64,000 nt of DNA from Pedobacter sp. KBS0701 (GTDB taxonomy: Bacteria; Bacteroidota; Bacteroidia; Sphingobacteriales; Sphingobacteriaceae): contig NZ_CP042171.1 in the NCBI RefSeq assembly GCF_005938645.2, positions 5,580,001 to 5,644,000 on the forward strand, given 5' to 3'. This document shows positions 9,638 through 19,144 of this stretch, piece after piece. The position numbers and the translations under genes are program-made. Below the pieces are notes generated by a model. It worked only from the letters and a program-made list of their open reading frames with translations. It made no database searches and had not been told where the DNA came from. Within the stretch, counting starts at the first letter, position 1, and every line of letters begins with the position of its first letter.

Positions 9638-10963
9638 ATGAAGAAACTAACCCTAATATGCCTTGTGCTATTAACTGCCTTACAGTTAAAGGCACAGGAT
9701 TATACACCTACGGCTTCTAATTTAAAACAAAGAGCATGGTTTAGTGATGCCCGGTTTGGTTTATTTATCCACTGGGGACCTTTTAGTATACCGGGAAGCG
9801 GCGAATGGGTAATGAACGAACGAAAGCTGAATGTTCATAATTATACCAATCTTAAAGATTTTTTTAATCCGGTTGAGTTTAATGCCGAAAAATGGGTGAG
9901 CATGGCAAAGAATGCCGGAATGAAGTACATCACACTAATTACCAGGCACCATGATGGCTTCAGCATGTGGGATACTAAATATTCTGATTTCAACATCATG
10001 AATACGCCCTATAAAAAAGATATTGTAAAAATGATGGCTGATGAATGCCATAAGCAGGGCATACAGTTATACTTATATTACTCATTGCTGGATTGGCGCA
10101 GGGAAGATTATCCACATGAAACTGGCCGTACCGGGCAGAATTCAGGCAGAACCGGCAAAGGTGATTATGCCAGTTATTTGCAGTTTATGAAAAATCAATT
10201 GACCGAGCTGTTGACCAATTATGGCGAAATAGGAGGGATCTGGTTTGATGGGCATTGGGATCAAACCGAACCAGAAGGATCAAAAGACAGGACCTCGCGG
10301 ATTGATTGGAAATACAACGAGATTTATGGTTTAATTCACAAAATTCAGCCACAGTGTATGATTGGTAACAACCACCATCTTAGCCCTTTTGCCGGAGAAG
10401 ATTTTCAGATGTTCGAACGCGATCTTCCCGGAGAGAATAAATCGGGGCTAAGTTTTCAAAAGGCATCAGATAAATTGCCGCTAGAAACCTGCGAAACCAT
10501 TTCAAATTCCTGGGGATATAATTTGAGCGATACCTATTACAAATCGAATAAAGAATTGGTTAATATGTTGGTTAAAGCAGCAAGTTTGGGTTCCAATCTT
10601 TTACTGAACATCGGTCCGATGCCGAGTGGTAAAATTCAACCGGAGTTTCAGGATCGTTTGGCGGGTTTGGGCAATTGGCTTAAAATTTACGGCGAAAGTA
10701 TTTACGGGACAAAAGCAGGATTTATTAAGCCACAGGCCTGGGGAAGTATTACGCAAAGCGATAGGAAGGTTTATATTCACATTGTAGATGGGAAAACCAG
10801 TACACTTAACTTGGAAAACGTTCCGCTGAAGAAAATTAAAAAAGCGTATTTGTTAAAAGATAATAGTGCGGTAAACTATACTTTTAAAACATCGAAATTA
10901 ACCATTACTACAACCTTAAATGCTTCAGAACCCGATCAGGTAATTGTTTTGGAGATTGGGTAA
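9638..10963 (+). CDS. GH29 alpha-L-fucosidase
   Basis: A 441-residue secreted glycosidase with a signal peptide ending LQLKAQD. The (beta/alpha)8 domain of family GH29 is clear from RFGLFIHWGPFS, TRHHDGFSMWDT and IWFDGHWD; Asp204 in the last motif is the expected nucleophile. A short C-terminal beta domain follows. The enzyme removes terminal alpha-L-fucose from glycans. With the GH92 and GH2 genes downstream it suggests degradation of host- or plant-type N-glycans. The acid/base residue of GH29 is not conserved across the family and I do not assign it. Confidence 0.93.
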   Translation: MKKLTLICLVLLTALQLKAQDYTPTASNLKQRAWFSDARFGLFIHWGPFSIPGSGEWVMNERKLNVHNYTNLKDFFNPVEFNAEKWVSMAKNAGMKYITLITRHHDGFSMWDTKYSDFNIMNTPYKKDIVKMMADECHKQGIQLYLYYSLLDWRREDYPHETGRTGQNSGRTGKGDYASYLQFMKNQLTELLTNYGEIGGIWFDGHWDQTEPEGSKDRTSRIDWKYNEIYGLIHKIQPQCMIGNNHHLSPFAGEDFQMFERDLPGENKSGLSFQKASDKLPLETCETISNSWGYNLSDTYYKSNKELVNMLVKAASLGSNLLLNIGPMPSGKIQPEFQDRLAGLGNWLKIYGESIYGTKAGFIKPQAWGSITQSDRKVYIHIVDGKTSTLNLENVPLKKIKKAYLLKDNSAVNYTFKTSKLTITTTLNASEPDQVIVLEIG

Positions 10964-10982
10964 TTGATAGGCTGCGAGGAAT

Positions 10983-11052
10983 CGTCATTCCCAACTTGAT
11001 TGGGAATCTTAATGCAATATGCTTTAAGATTCCCGCCTGCGCGAGAATGACG
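10983..11052. repeat. REP-like imperfect palindrome
   Basis: CGTCATTC (10983-10990) is mirrored by GAATGACG (11045-11052), with an inner pair GGGAATCTTAA / TTTAAGATTCCC. This is the common CGTCATTCCC...GGGAAT type intergenic repeat. A 65-codon frame running through it is not a gene. Confidence 0.7.
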
Positions 11053-11120
11053 GACGTGCTAATGTATTCTGTCTCCGTCTATGGTAACATAGTGAAAGAT
11101 TTTATTTGCTATTGTTTTCA

Positions 11121-11169
11121 ACCATATAAGGCATCTAAGGGTGAGCAAGCTCAAATGTTCTTATATGGT
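11121..11169. repeat. Inverted repeat in the GH29-GH92 gap
   Basis: ACCATATAAG (11121-11130) is perfectly inverted at 11160-11169 around a 29-nt centre. Together with the REP-like element it fills most of the 313-bp gap before the GH92 gene. It could be a mobile palindromic repeat or an mRNA hairpin; nothing else is seen here. Confidence 0.5.
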
Positions 11170-11276
11170 AAACAAAGCCTAACGGCATACTAATGACGAA
11201 ATTTTATATATTCTTCACACCTTTTATAAGAAAATAAACATAAAACGTTTTACTTTTAGATTTTTAAATCTATCAC

Positions 11277-13535
11277 ATGCAGTTCAAGAAAATCTCTTCC
11301 ATTCTATTCTTAACAGCCTTTCTATTCTCTCTTAATGCAACTGCGCAGCAGAAACCCAAACTTACCCGGTATATTGATCCACTTATCGGATCAGCAAAAC
11401 ATGGACATGTTTTTGTAGGTGCCAATGTTCCGTTTGGAGCAGTACAACTTGGGCCAAATAATATTTTTGAGGGCTGGGACTGGTGCAGTGGTTACAATTA
11501 TAGCAGCAATACCATCACCGGTTTTGCACATACCCATTTAAGCGGTACAGGTATCGGCGATTTGGGCGATATTTCTATTATGCCTGCAACCGGAAAATTG
11601 CTCCTGGAAAAAGGTAAAACAGCCGATGATCAGGGTGGTTATCTTTCTCAATTTTCCCATCAAAATGAAGTTGCAAAAGCTGGTTATTATAGTGTATTAC
11701 TTGATAAATACCAAATTAAAGCTGAGCTAACAGCTACCGAAAGGGTTGGTTTTCATCAGTATACTTTTAAAAAAGGTGCTGAAAATCCTCATATCATCAT
11801 CGATTTAATTGAGGGCATTGGTTGGGATGCACCTGTATCTGCCTCATTTAAGCAACTGGATGCTACAACCCTGGTAGGGCATCGTAATTCGAAAGGCTGG
11901 GCCAACGATCAGCGTTTATATTTTGTAATTAAACTTTCGCAACCAGTTAAAAACATTGCACTTTATGATAGCACCGTGGTTAAAAACGGCGCAACATTAT
12001 CTGGTAAAAAACTTAAAGCGGCGGTTAGTTTTAATGCCATTAATAATGATAAACTGCAGATTAAAGTGGCCTTATCTCCGATAAGTATCGAAAATGCCAT
12101 TTTAAATCTCAAAACAGAATTACCGGGCTGGGATTTTGTATCGACCGTTAAAAATGCTGAGGCAAAATGGGAGAAAGAACTGTCGAAGGTTAAAATTGAA
12201 GCGTCTACAGTTACTAAAAAGGTTTTTTATACGGCTTTATACCATACCATGATTGCGCCATCTTTATTTAACGATGTAAATAAGGATTATTTGGGAGCCG
12301 ATAAAAAGATATACACCAAGGCCAGCTTCAATAATGTAACTACTTTTTCACTTTGGGATACTTATCGAGCGGCAAATCCATTGTTCACCATTCTTCATCC
12401 AGATAAGGTAAGTGATGTAGTGAATAGCATGTTGGCCATCTATAAACAACAGGGTAAATTACCGGTTTGGCATTTAATGGGTAACGAAACCAATACCATG
12501 GTGGGTTATCATGCTGTTCCGGTTATTGTAGATGCCTATTTAAAAGGATACCGTGGCTTCGACGTAAATCTGGCCTACGAAGCGATAAAACAATCGGCTA
12601 TGCAGAAAACAGATGGCATTGAATACATTCAGGAGCTTAAATACATTCCTGCAGATAAAGTAAACGAATCAGTGGGTAAGGCTTTGGAGTATGCTATTGA
12701 CGATTATTGCATTGCACAAATGGCGAAGGCACTGAATAAAACAGCCGACTACACTTATTTTAGCAAAAGGTCGAAACTATATAGTTTATATTTCGATCCG
12801 AGCGTTCAGTTTATGCGTGGTAAACTTGCCAATGGCAACTGGAGAAGCCCGTTCGATCCTTTTTCATCCAAACACCGTGAAGATGACTATGTAGAAGGGA
12901 ATGCCTGGCAATATACCTGGCTGGTGCCACAAGATGTAGAAGGATTGATCGGTCTTTTTGGAGGGGATAAAGCTTTTATCAATAAACTCGACTCGCTATT
13001 TACCTTACCCTTAGACTTGGGAACCAACGGTTCGCCGGATATTAGTGGATTGATTGGTAATTATGCACAGGGAAATGAGCCTAACCACCATATCACTTAT
13101 TTATATACTTATGCAGGTCAGCCCTGGAAAACAGCCGATCTGATCCGTAAAATCGACAAAGATTTTTATTCATCTAAGCCTGATGGTTTGTGCGGCAACG
13201 AAGATGTAGGGCAAATGAGTGCCTGGTATATTTTTACGGCCATGGGTTTTTATCCGGTAAATCCTGCAAATGGTGCCTATGTTTTCGGTACCCCATTAAT
13301 TAATGGTGCTACCATTTCACTGGCAGGGAATAAAAAGTTCAGCATCAAGGTGATTGGTAATAGCGCAGCGAACAAATACATTCAGAAAATTGTACTGAAC
13401 GGGAAGCCCTACAGTAAATCGTATATTCTTCATAAAGCCATTGTAGCTGGTGGAAAGATGGAGATTTATATGGGCAATACACCATCGGCAACCTGGGGTG
13501 TAAAACCTGAAGACAGGCCGATATCCGGAAAATAA
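11277..13535 (+). CDS. GH92 alpha-mannosidase
   Basis: A 752-residue exported glycosidase, normal length for GH92, with signal peptide ending LNATAQQ. GH92 hallmarks are present: TRYIDPLIGSA near the mature N-terminus, HTHLSGTG, TFSLWDTYRAANPL, HLMGNETNTMVGYHA, GNEPNHHITYLY and the C-terminal GLCGNEDVGQMSAWYIF. Family members are calcium-dependent exo-alpha-mannosidases that trim N-glycans and yeast mannan. It probably acts with the neighbouring GH29 and GH2 enzymes; linkage preference cannot be read from the sequence. Confidence 0.95.
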   Translation: MQFKKISSILFLTAFLFSLNATAQQKPKLTRYIDPLIGSAKHGHVFVGANVPFGAVQLGPNNIFEGWDWCSGYNYSSNTITGFAHTHLSGTGIGDLGDISIMPATGKLLLEKGKTADDQGGYLSQFSHQNEVAKAGYYSVLLDKYQIKAELTATERVGFHQYTFKKGAENPHIIIDLIEGIGWDAPVSASFKQLDATTLVGHRNSKGWANDQRLYFVIKLSQPVKNIALYDSTVVKNGATLSGKKLKAAVSFNAINNDKLQIKVALSPISIENAILNLKTELPGWDFVSTVKNAEAKWEKELSKVKIEASTVTKKVFYTALYHTMIAPSLFNDVNKDYLGADKKIYTKASFNNVTTFSLWDTYRAANPLFTILHPDKVSDVVNSMLAIYKQQGKLPVWHLMGNETNTMVGYHAVPVIVDAYLKGYRGFDVNLAYEAIKQSAMQKTDGIEYIQELKYIPADKVNESVGKALEYAIDDYCIAQMAKALNKTADYTYFSKRSKLYSLYFDPSVQFMRGKLANGNWRSPFDPFSSKHREDDYVEGNAWQYTWLVPQDVEGLIGLFGGDKAFINKLDSLFTLPLDLGTNGSPDISGLIGNYAQGNEPNHHITYLYTYAGQPWKTADLIRKIDKDFYSSKPDGLCGNEDVGQMSAWYIFTAMGFYPVNPANGAYVFGTPLINGATISLAGNKKFSIKVIGNSAANKYIQKIVLNGKPYSKSYILHKAIVAGGKMEIYMGNTPSATWGVKPEDRPISGK

Positions 13536-13583
13536 TTCCAGATAAAGTGTGAGGTTATATTTTAAACCTGATTTATCAAGAAT

Positions 13584-13657
13584 TTGTCACGTTGAGCTCG
13601 TCAAGACGTCCCATACGGGTATTGTGGAAGGTCCTTCAATAGGCTCAGGATTGACAA
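13584..13657. repeat. REP-like palindromic repeat
   Basis: TTGTCACGTTGAGCTCGTC on the left is an imperfect inverse of the right arm ending GGCTCAGGATTGACAA. This is the GTCA...TGAGC type repeat found in many Bacteroidota intergenic regions. It could form a long mRNA hairpin after the GH92 gene. Confidence 0.65.
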
Positions 13658-13726
13658 TTCTATATTTATAATACATCGTCATTAAAAATTAACCACAACA
13701 AGTATTAACTAAAATATCTCAAATAA

Positions 13727-16333
13727 ATGAAGAAAATATTTCTACTTCTTTTGTGCTGTTCGGCCTTCATTGTAAATGCACAGCAGCGATACGAGCTAAA
13801 CTCGGGCTGGGTTTGTACAAATATTATGGATGCACAAGCTAATGGTTCAGAAATTTCTAAATCCGGTTTTTCGCTTAATAGCTGGATGCCTGCAACAGTT
13901 CCAGGAACGGTTTTAACCACTTTGCTGAACAATAAAAAAGTTCCCGATCCATTTTATGGGATGAATAACGAAAAGATTCCTGATGTGTACAAAACCGGCA
14001 ACGATTACTATACCTATTGGTTTGTAAAAGATTTTGAAGAACGTGCTACAGGTAACGAACAGGTTTGGCTACAGTTTAGGGGAATAAATTATAAAGCCGA
14101 AATTTATTTAAACGGGAAAAAAGTTAATTCAAAAACCCAGGTAGGGATGCATCTTAGGGCGCAATATAACATCACCAAACTGTTATCGGCTAATGGAAAA
14201 AACAGATTGGCTGTAATTGTTTATCCGCCAGATTTTCCAGGTAATCCTAACGGTGGCCAGGGTGGCGATGGAACCATTGCCAAAGGTTTAACCACCCAAT
14301 ATACGGCCGGTTGGGACTGGATACAACCTACCCGCGACCGTAACACTGGAATCTGGGATAAGGTAACTATCGAGAAAACCAAAAGCATCAATATCCAGAA
14401 TCCACAGGTAATTACTTTGGTGCCGGGCAAACGTTTACAAGAAGGCAGACAGAATCCCGCTACCGTTAAAGTTTCAGTAGAAGTAGAAAACCCTACAGGC
14501 CAGGCGGTTTCGGGTACTTTGCAATATCAGATTGCCGGAAAGTTGATTAAACAATCAGCCACTATTACAGCCAATAAAACCACCACCGTTAAACTTCCTG
14601 ATTTACAACTTGAAAACCCTAAATTATGGTGGCCAAGCGGTTATGGGGCACAAAACCTGTATGACCTCAAAATTGAATTTGTAGCTGCCAATCAGGTATT
14701 AGATCAGGAGCAGCTTAAAGTTGGTGTGCGTCAGATTGATAACGTCTGGAATGAGCATACTAAAAGTATGGGCGCTTTTGTAAACGGACAAAAAATTTTT
14801 ATTAAAGGAGGTAACTGGATCATTTCTGATGCGATGTTACGCTTTAGTGATGCCCGCTATGATGCAGAAATCCGCTACCACAAAGATATGAACCTCAACC
14901 TGATCAGGATCTGGGGTGGGGCAATACTGGAAAGGCCTGAATTTTACAATGCCTGCGATAAATATGGTTTATTGGTGTTTCAGGATTTCTGGTTCAGTGG
15001 CGATTGTAACGGTCGTTGGGTAGACCCAATGAAAAAGGAAGACCAGTGGACACGCAGAAATTATCCGGATGACCACAACCTCACTTTAACTGCTATTGAA
15101 GATCAGATCAAAATGATCAGAAACCACGCTTCGCTGGCTTTTTGGTGCGGTGGAAATGAAATTACCCCACCTGAGGATATTTTAGAACCCTTAAAAAACG
15201 ATATTCTGCCGCGCCTGGATGGAACGAGAAAGCTTTTTGATTTTTCTAATAGCGACGAAATGTCTTTCAACTCAATCGGTGGTAATGGTGATGGTCCGTA
15301 CGGGATACAGGATATTAAAACTTTTTGGGGTACCAGAACTTTTCCTTACAATTCGGAAGTTGGATCGGTAGGGGTAGGCGATTATGTTTCCTTACTGCGT
15401 TTTATCCCGAAAGAAAACCTGGTTGCGCCACAATACAAAGCCAAGCCCGATTCGATATGGGATTATCATAAATACATTTCTTACGAGCAATACCTTAATC
15501 CTTACGGCAAGCCAAAAAGTGCCGAAGATTTTGCGATGAAGGCTCAACTGGCTAATTACGATCAATACAGGGCTTTGATGGAAGGATTCTCGAACAAAAT
15601 GTGGGATTGGTACACCGGTTCCATCATCTGGAAAACCCAAAACCCCTGGACAGCCATGCGCGGACAGATGTACGATTATTACCTTGATCCCAACGCTTGT
15701 TTATATGGCTTGAGGAAAGGTAGTGAACCATTGCACGTGATGATGAATCCTTTGGATAGTATGGTTACCATTGTAAACAACGGATTTACCACCAAAAACA
15801 ACCTGATGGTACAGGCTAAAGCTTACGATATGGACGGGAAAGATTATTTCTATTCTCAGGCATTCAATTCGGTTGGTCCATCTTCGGTGAGGAGACTTTT
15901 TCCTATGAATGAGTTTTTAACCAAACTGGATAAAAATGAGGGTGTATTTGTTTCGTTAAGAATTTTAGATCAGAAGCAGAATATTTTAAGTGAAAATCTT
16001 TATTGGCTGGCTGGAAAAGACGGCGAATATTCGGGGCTGAAAAACATTAAACAGATACCTTTAAAAGTTGAAGCCGTTGATCAGAAAAACGGAAAAGTGG
16101 CCGTAACCTTAAGTAACGCAGCTGGAAATCCTGTTGCGTTTTTTAACCGTGTTGCTTTAATTAACAGCAATAACAACGAGCGGATATTGCCAAGCTTTTA
16201 TGATGATAATTATGTGAGTATTTTGCCTGGCGAAAGTAAAACGGTGACTGTAGAATATACCGGTAAGCAAAGTAATTTGGCGGTAGAAGTATATGGCTGG
16301 AATGTAGAGAAGCAGAAAGTAAACATTCAATAG
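13727..16333 (+). CDS. GH2-family beta-mannosidase / exo-beta-glucosaminidase-like glycosidase
   Basis: An 868-residue secreted GH2 enzyme with signal peptide ending FIVNAQQ. In order it has a jelly-roll sugar-binding domain (about residues 40-190, with WLQFRGINYKAEIYLNG), immunoglobulin-like domains, the TIM barrel (about 335-660) and C-terminal beta domains. The acid/base is probably Glu478 in CGGNEITPPED, and Glu544 in YNSEVGSVG is a candidate nucleophile. The GWDWIQPTRDRNTGIWD segment is typical of the mannosidase/CsxA branch rather than LacZ. N-glycan core beta-mannose is a plausible substrate given the neighbouring GH92 and GH29 genes; chitosan oligomers are the alternative. Confidence 0.88.
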   Translation: MKKIFLLLLCCSAFIVNAQQRYELNSGWVCTNIMDAQANGSEISKSGFSLNSWMPATVPGTVLTTLLNNKKVPDPFYGMNNEKIPDVYKTGNDYYTYWFVKDFEERATGNEQVWLQFRGINYKAEIYLNGKKVNSKTQVGMHLRAQYNITKLLSANGKNRLAVIVYPPDFPGNPNGGQGGDGTIAKGLTTQYTAGWDWIQPTRDRNTGIWDKVTIEKTKSINIQNPQVITLVPGKRLQEGRQNPATVKVSVEVENPTGQAVSGTLQYQIAGKLIKQSATITANKTTTVKLPDLQLENPKLWWPSGYGAQNLYDLKIEFVAANQVLDQEQLKVGVRQIDNVWNEHTKSMGAFVNGQKIFIKGGNWIISDAMLRFSDARYDAEIRYHKDMNLNLIRIWGGAILERPEFYNACDKYGLLVFQDFWFSGDCNGRWVDPMKKEDQWTRRNYPDDHNLTLTAIEDQIKMIRNHASLAFWCGGNEITPPEDILEPLKNDILPRLDGTRKLFDFSNSDEMSFNSIGGNGDGPYGIQDIKTFWGTRTFPYNSEVGSVGVGDYVSLLRFIPKENLVAPQYKAKPDSIWDYHKYISYEQYLNPYGKPKSAEDFAMKAQLANYDQYRALMEGFSNKMWDWYTGSIIWKTQNPWTAMRGQMYDYYLDPNACLYGLRKGSEPLHVMMNPLDSMVTIVNNGFTTKNNLMVQAKAYDMDGKDYFYSQAFNSVGPSSVRRLFPMNEFLTKLDKNEGVFVSLRILDQKQNILSENLYWLAGKDGEYSGLKNIKQIPLKVEAVDQKNGKVAVTLSNAAGNPVAFFNRVALINSNNNERILPSFYDDNYVSILPGESKTVTVEYTGKQSNLAVEVYGWNVEKQKVNIQ

Positions 16334-16490
16334 ATAAATTGTTAGTTAGATAATGTGTTAGTCGGGATTTATAATCCCGGCATTGGAACTAAGGATTTTA
16401 AATCCCTTTAAGTGGGTTTTTGAAATGTTGGGTTCTGTTTTCGTGGCGGATTGTGGCCCTGCTACCGCTGCAAGTCCTCACTCGCTCCGG

Positions 16491-16537
16491 GCTTTTCAGA
16501 CCTCGCAGGTTTCACAAACCTGCGAGGTCTGAAAAGC
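16491..16537. repeat. Perfect 22-bp palindrome in a repeat-rich gap
   Basis: Positions 16491-16512 and 16516-16537 are perfect inverted complements around a 3-nt loop (core ACCTCGCAGG). It sits in the 415-bp gap between the GH2 gene and the ferredoxin gene. Just downstream, 16590-16630 resembles the GCCCGGAGCG...TAGC words of the tandem repeats at 22191-22945. No coding signal is seen in the gap. Confidence 0.75.
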
Positions 16538-16695
16538 AAAGTTCGCGTTAGGGATTGTAAGGGTTCAGTACCGATTTTTCATCGGTACCGGAGCGCAGCG
16601 TAGCCCTGGAAAGCCCGGACCCTTGCGCAGCTTGGGTAACTCCCAAATTAGTTTGTAGTTTTCGGTTGTCCGTTTGCAATTCACGGTCTATTAAA

Positions 16696-16730
16696 TGAAA
16701 AAAGGCGACACTTTACGCATCGCCTTTTCA
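16696..16730 (-). terminator. Intrinsic terminator of the ferredoxin unit
   Basis: AAAAGGCGA (16700-16708) pairs with TCGCCTTTT (16720-16728); on the minus strand a U-rich run follows, 19 nt after the ferredoxin stop codon. Confidence 0.8.
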
Positions 16731-16748
16731 TACAATATGTTTTACAAC

Positions 16749-17075
16749 CTAGCTTACGCCATGTAATTTTACTTTTAATCCGTCCATATTGTTGTTTAAC
16801 TGCAGTTGGCAGGCTAAACGCGAATTTGGTAAAAGATCAGGCAAAGTATCTAACATGGCATACTCATCGTCTGTCATTTCGTTAAGTTTTTCTTCGCCTT
16901 CTAAAACATCAACACAGCAAGTAGCACATAAAGCCATTCCGCCACAAGTAGCAAGAATATCGTACTCTGATGCCTTTAAAAACTCCATCAGGCTTAAACC
17001 CATGTCAGTTGGGGCAACGTGTTCAGTAACTGAGCCATCCGGCTCTTGCATATATATATTGATGTTATTTTCCAT
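16749..17075 (-). CDS. 2Fe-2S ferredoxin (adrenodoxin-like)
   Basis: A 108-residue cytosolic electron carrier. Cys44, Cys50 and Cys53 in TCGGMALCATC and Cys89 in RLACQL follow the C-x5-C-x2-C-x35-C spacing of adrenodoxin-type clusters. An additional Cys54 is present. The ferredoxin reductase gene is 43 nt upstream on the same strand, so electrons probably flow NAD(P)H to reductase to this ferredoxin. The final acceptor is not indicated. Confidence 0.93.
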   Translation of the reverse strand: MENNINIYMQEPDGSVTEHVAPTDMGLSLMEFLKASEYDILATCGGMALCATCCVDVLEGEEKLNEMTDDEYAMLDTLPDLLPNSRLACQLQLNNNMDGLKVKLHGVS

Positions 17076-17118
17076 TTTTAGTTCTCTTGTTATTTGAATA
17101 GCAAATATAGGAGAAAGC

Positions 17119-18129
17119 TTAAAATTCTGAAACTCCGTTTACAGTTGTATATTTCATGGTGTATTTAACACCCGGATTCATGTATGAATACGCACTGTGA
17201 CTCATTAATGCCGCCTCGTGGAAACCACAAAGAATCAATTTTAGTTTATTGGTGTAAGTGTTGATATCGCCAATAGCGTAAATTCCAGGAATGTTTGTCG
17301 AATAATCATCAACGTTAACCTCGATTGCACTTTTATTGATATTTAAGTTCCAGTCTTCGATCGGGCCTAATTTAGGACTCAAGCCAAACAAAGGAATTAA
17401 GTGATCAGCCTCTACCACTGTTTTTTCCATGGTACGGTTCTGCACAATTTCAACTTGCTCTAATTTGTCAGTTCCGTGTACGGCCTGAAGATTGCTGTTT
17501 AAAACCAGATTGATTTTTCCGCTTTCTGCCAATGCCATTACTTTAGCTACCGAATCTGGTGCACCACGGAAACTTTCGCTTCTGTGAACCAAAGTGAGTT
17601 CAGAGCAAACTTCTGCCAGGTAAATGGTCCAGTCTAATGCCGAATCACCACCACCTGCAATCACCATTTTCTGGTCGCGGTATTTCTCCGGATCAAGGAT
17701 CATGTAGTTTACACCTTTACCGTTTTCAAAATTTTCCAGATTTTCTACAGCTGGTTTACGTGGCTCGAAACAGCCTAAACCGCCGGCAATAACGACAACT
17801 TTAGCTTCGATAACGGTACCCATATTGGTGGTTAAAACGAAATCGGCTTCACCGCGTTTTTCTAAACCTTCAATACGCTCACCTAAAGTAAAGGTAGGAT
17901 GGAAAGGTTTGGCCTGCTCCATTAAATTATCGATAAGTTCCTGAGCCAGTACAGAAGGATAACCAGGGATATCGTATATCGGTTTCTTAGGGTAAATTTC
18001 AGACAGCTGACCACCAACCTGAGGAAGGTAATCAATTAAATGACAACGCATTTTTAATAAACCGGCTTCAAAAATGGCAAATAAACCAACCGGACCAGCG
18101 CCTATTACGGCTATATCAGTAGTGATCAT
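17119..18129 (-). CDS. Ferredoxin--NAD(P)+ reductase (thioredoxin-reductase-like)
   Basis: A 336-residue FAD enzyme of the TrxR-like ferredoxin-NADP reductase class (YumC type). The FAD-binding GAGPVGLF motif is at residues 10-17, the NAD(P)-binding AGGGDSALDW lies in the middle domain, and YAIGDINTY is near the C-terminus. The CxxC redox pair of thioredoxin reductase is absent, which separates it from TrxB. It is transcribed with the adjacent ferredoxin. Confidence 0.92.
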   Translation of the reverse strand: MITTDIAVIGAGPVGLFAIFEAGLLKMRCHLIDYLPQVGGQLSEIYPKKPIYDIPGYPSVLAQELIDNLMEQAKPFHPTFTLGERIEGLEKRGEADFVLTTNMGTVIEAKVVVIAGGLGCFEPRKPAVENLENFENGKGVNYMILDPEKYRDQKMVIAGGGDSALDWTIYLAEVCSELTLVHRSESFRGAPDSVAKVMALAESGKINLVLNSNLQAVHGTDKLEQVEIVQNRTMEKTVVEADHLIPLFGLSPKLGPIEDWNLNINKSAIEVNVDDYSTNIPGIYAIGDINTYTNKLKLILCGFHEAALMSHSAYSYMNPGVKYTMKYTTVNGVSEF

Positions 18130-18419
18130 TAAAGAAAAATTTGACGCAAAGTTACAAAATAAAGTCTTATCAATTCTGCTATTTAGAAATATTCTAGATA
18201 ATTTTGCAATCCTATTATATTCAGTATTTTATATGCTTTGAGCTAATCGAAAACAAAAGTTAAAGGTTTTTAATGATTTAAAGCAAATTATAATTGGTCT
18301 ATGGGTTTAGTGGGGAATAGAAAATTTAACTTCAAAAGCTGTTAAAGAATGGCAATAAAATTACGAGTTGTAGCTAAAATTCCAAAAAAGTAATAACTTC
18401 CCTGATATTCTAATTAACG

Positions 18420-19073
18420 ATGCTTGATTATTTTTTTATTGCTCTGCCTCTGGTTGCAATTTGGGTATTGCTGTTTCTGTTTTGTGGACGGAGCTGGCAA
18501 TTGCCAGCTGCCTTTATTCCTTTCTGCATCTGGGGCCTTTATTCAGGAAATAGCCATTGGAAATGGTTCTTAATCATCCCTTTGTTATCCCTATTAGTCG
18601 TTGATCTGCACATTACAGTAAAAGAAACCAAATTTAGTCGGGAGATCACTATTTTGAGTTATGTTTTAACCATTCCGTTTTTAGTGTTCTATCTATTTTA
18701 TGGACGGGGATTTGTGAAGGATGGAACTTTGGTTTCTGTTATTTGGGGCTATATTTTTCAGATTCTTGTTTTAATATTTGTGTCTAAATTCTGGTTTTCC
18801 GACATATTGTTGTTATTTATAAATCGTTTGTCAATAAAGGATAAGCGTTATGTAGAAACACAGGTGATAAAGAAGTTGATGAAAACGGTGGGCAGATCTA
18901 CAAACTATTATGTTGTGTTTTATAACCTAGGTAAAATGAAAGTTTCGGGTTTCTTTTATGTGTACTTAAAGTTTAAAGGGGTGCAGGCAGAAGATAGAAT
19001 AGAAATTGTAATTAAGAGGGGCTGCTTGGGAACAGAGTTCATCACCGGCTTCCCAAAAATTCTATCTCGATAA
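18420..19073 (+). CDS. Membrane protein of unknown function
   Basis: A 217-residue protein with about four hydrophobic helices in the first 145 residues, beginning MLDYFFIALPLVAIWVLLFL, then a soluble beta-rich tail. I do not recognise the family. It stands alone between the ferredoxin reductase gene and the convergent prolyl oligopeptidase gene. The 290 bp upstream are A/T-rich and show no other gene. Confidence 0.7.
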   Translation: MLDYFFIALPLVAIWVLLFLFCGRSWQLPAAFIPFCIWGLYSGNSHWKWFLIIPLLSLLVVDLHITVKETKFSREITILSYVLTIPFLVFYLFYGRGFVKDGTLVSVIWGYIFQILVLIFVSKFWFSDILLLFINRLSIKDKRYVETQVIKKLMKTVGRSTNYYVVFYNLGKMKVSGFFYVYLKFKGVQAEDRIEIVIKRGCLGTEFITGFPKILSR

Positions 19074-19078
19074 TATAT

Positions 19079-19135
19079 TGCCACAGAAGCAAAAGACTGC
19101 ATGGGGGAATTTCCATGGTTTTTTACTTCTATGGC
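19079..19135. terminator. Bidirectional hairpin between convergent genes
   Basis: TGCCACAGAAG on the left and CTTCTATGGCA on the right form the base of a long imperfect stem, with CCATG pairing near the loop and U-rich stretches in the arms. It separates the membrane-protein gene from the S9A peptidase gene. Confidence 0.65.
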
Positions 19136-19144
19136 AGAATTAGA

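Noticed and set aside
10996..11193. 65-codon frame after the GH29 gene
   Set aside because: It runs across a REP-like palindrome and an inverted repeat and has no protein-like features.
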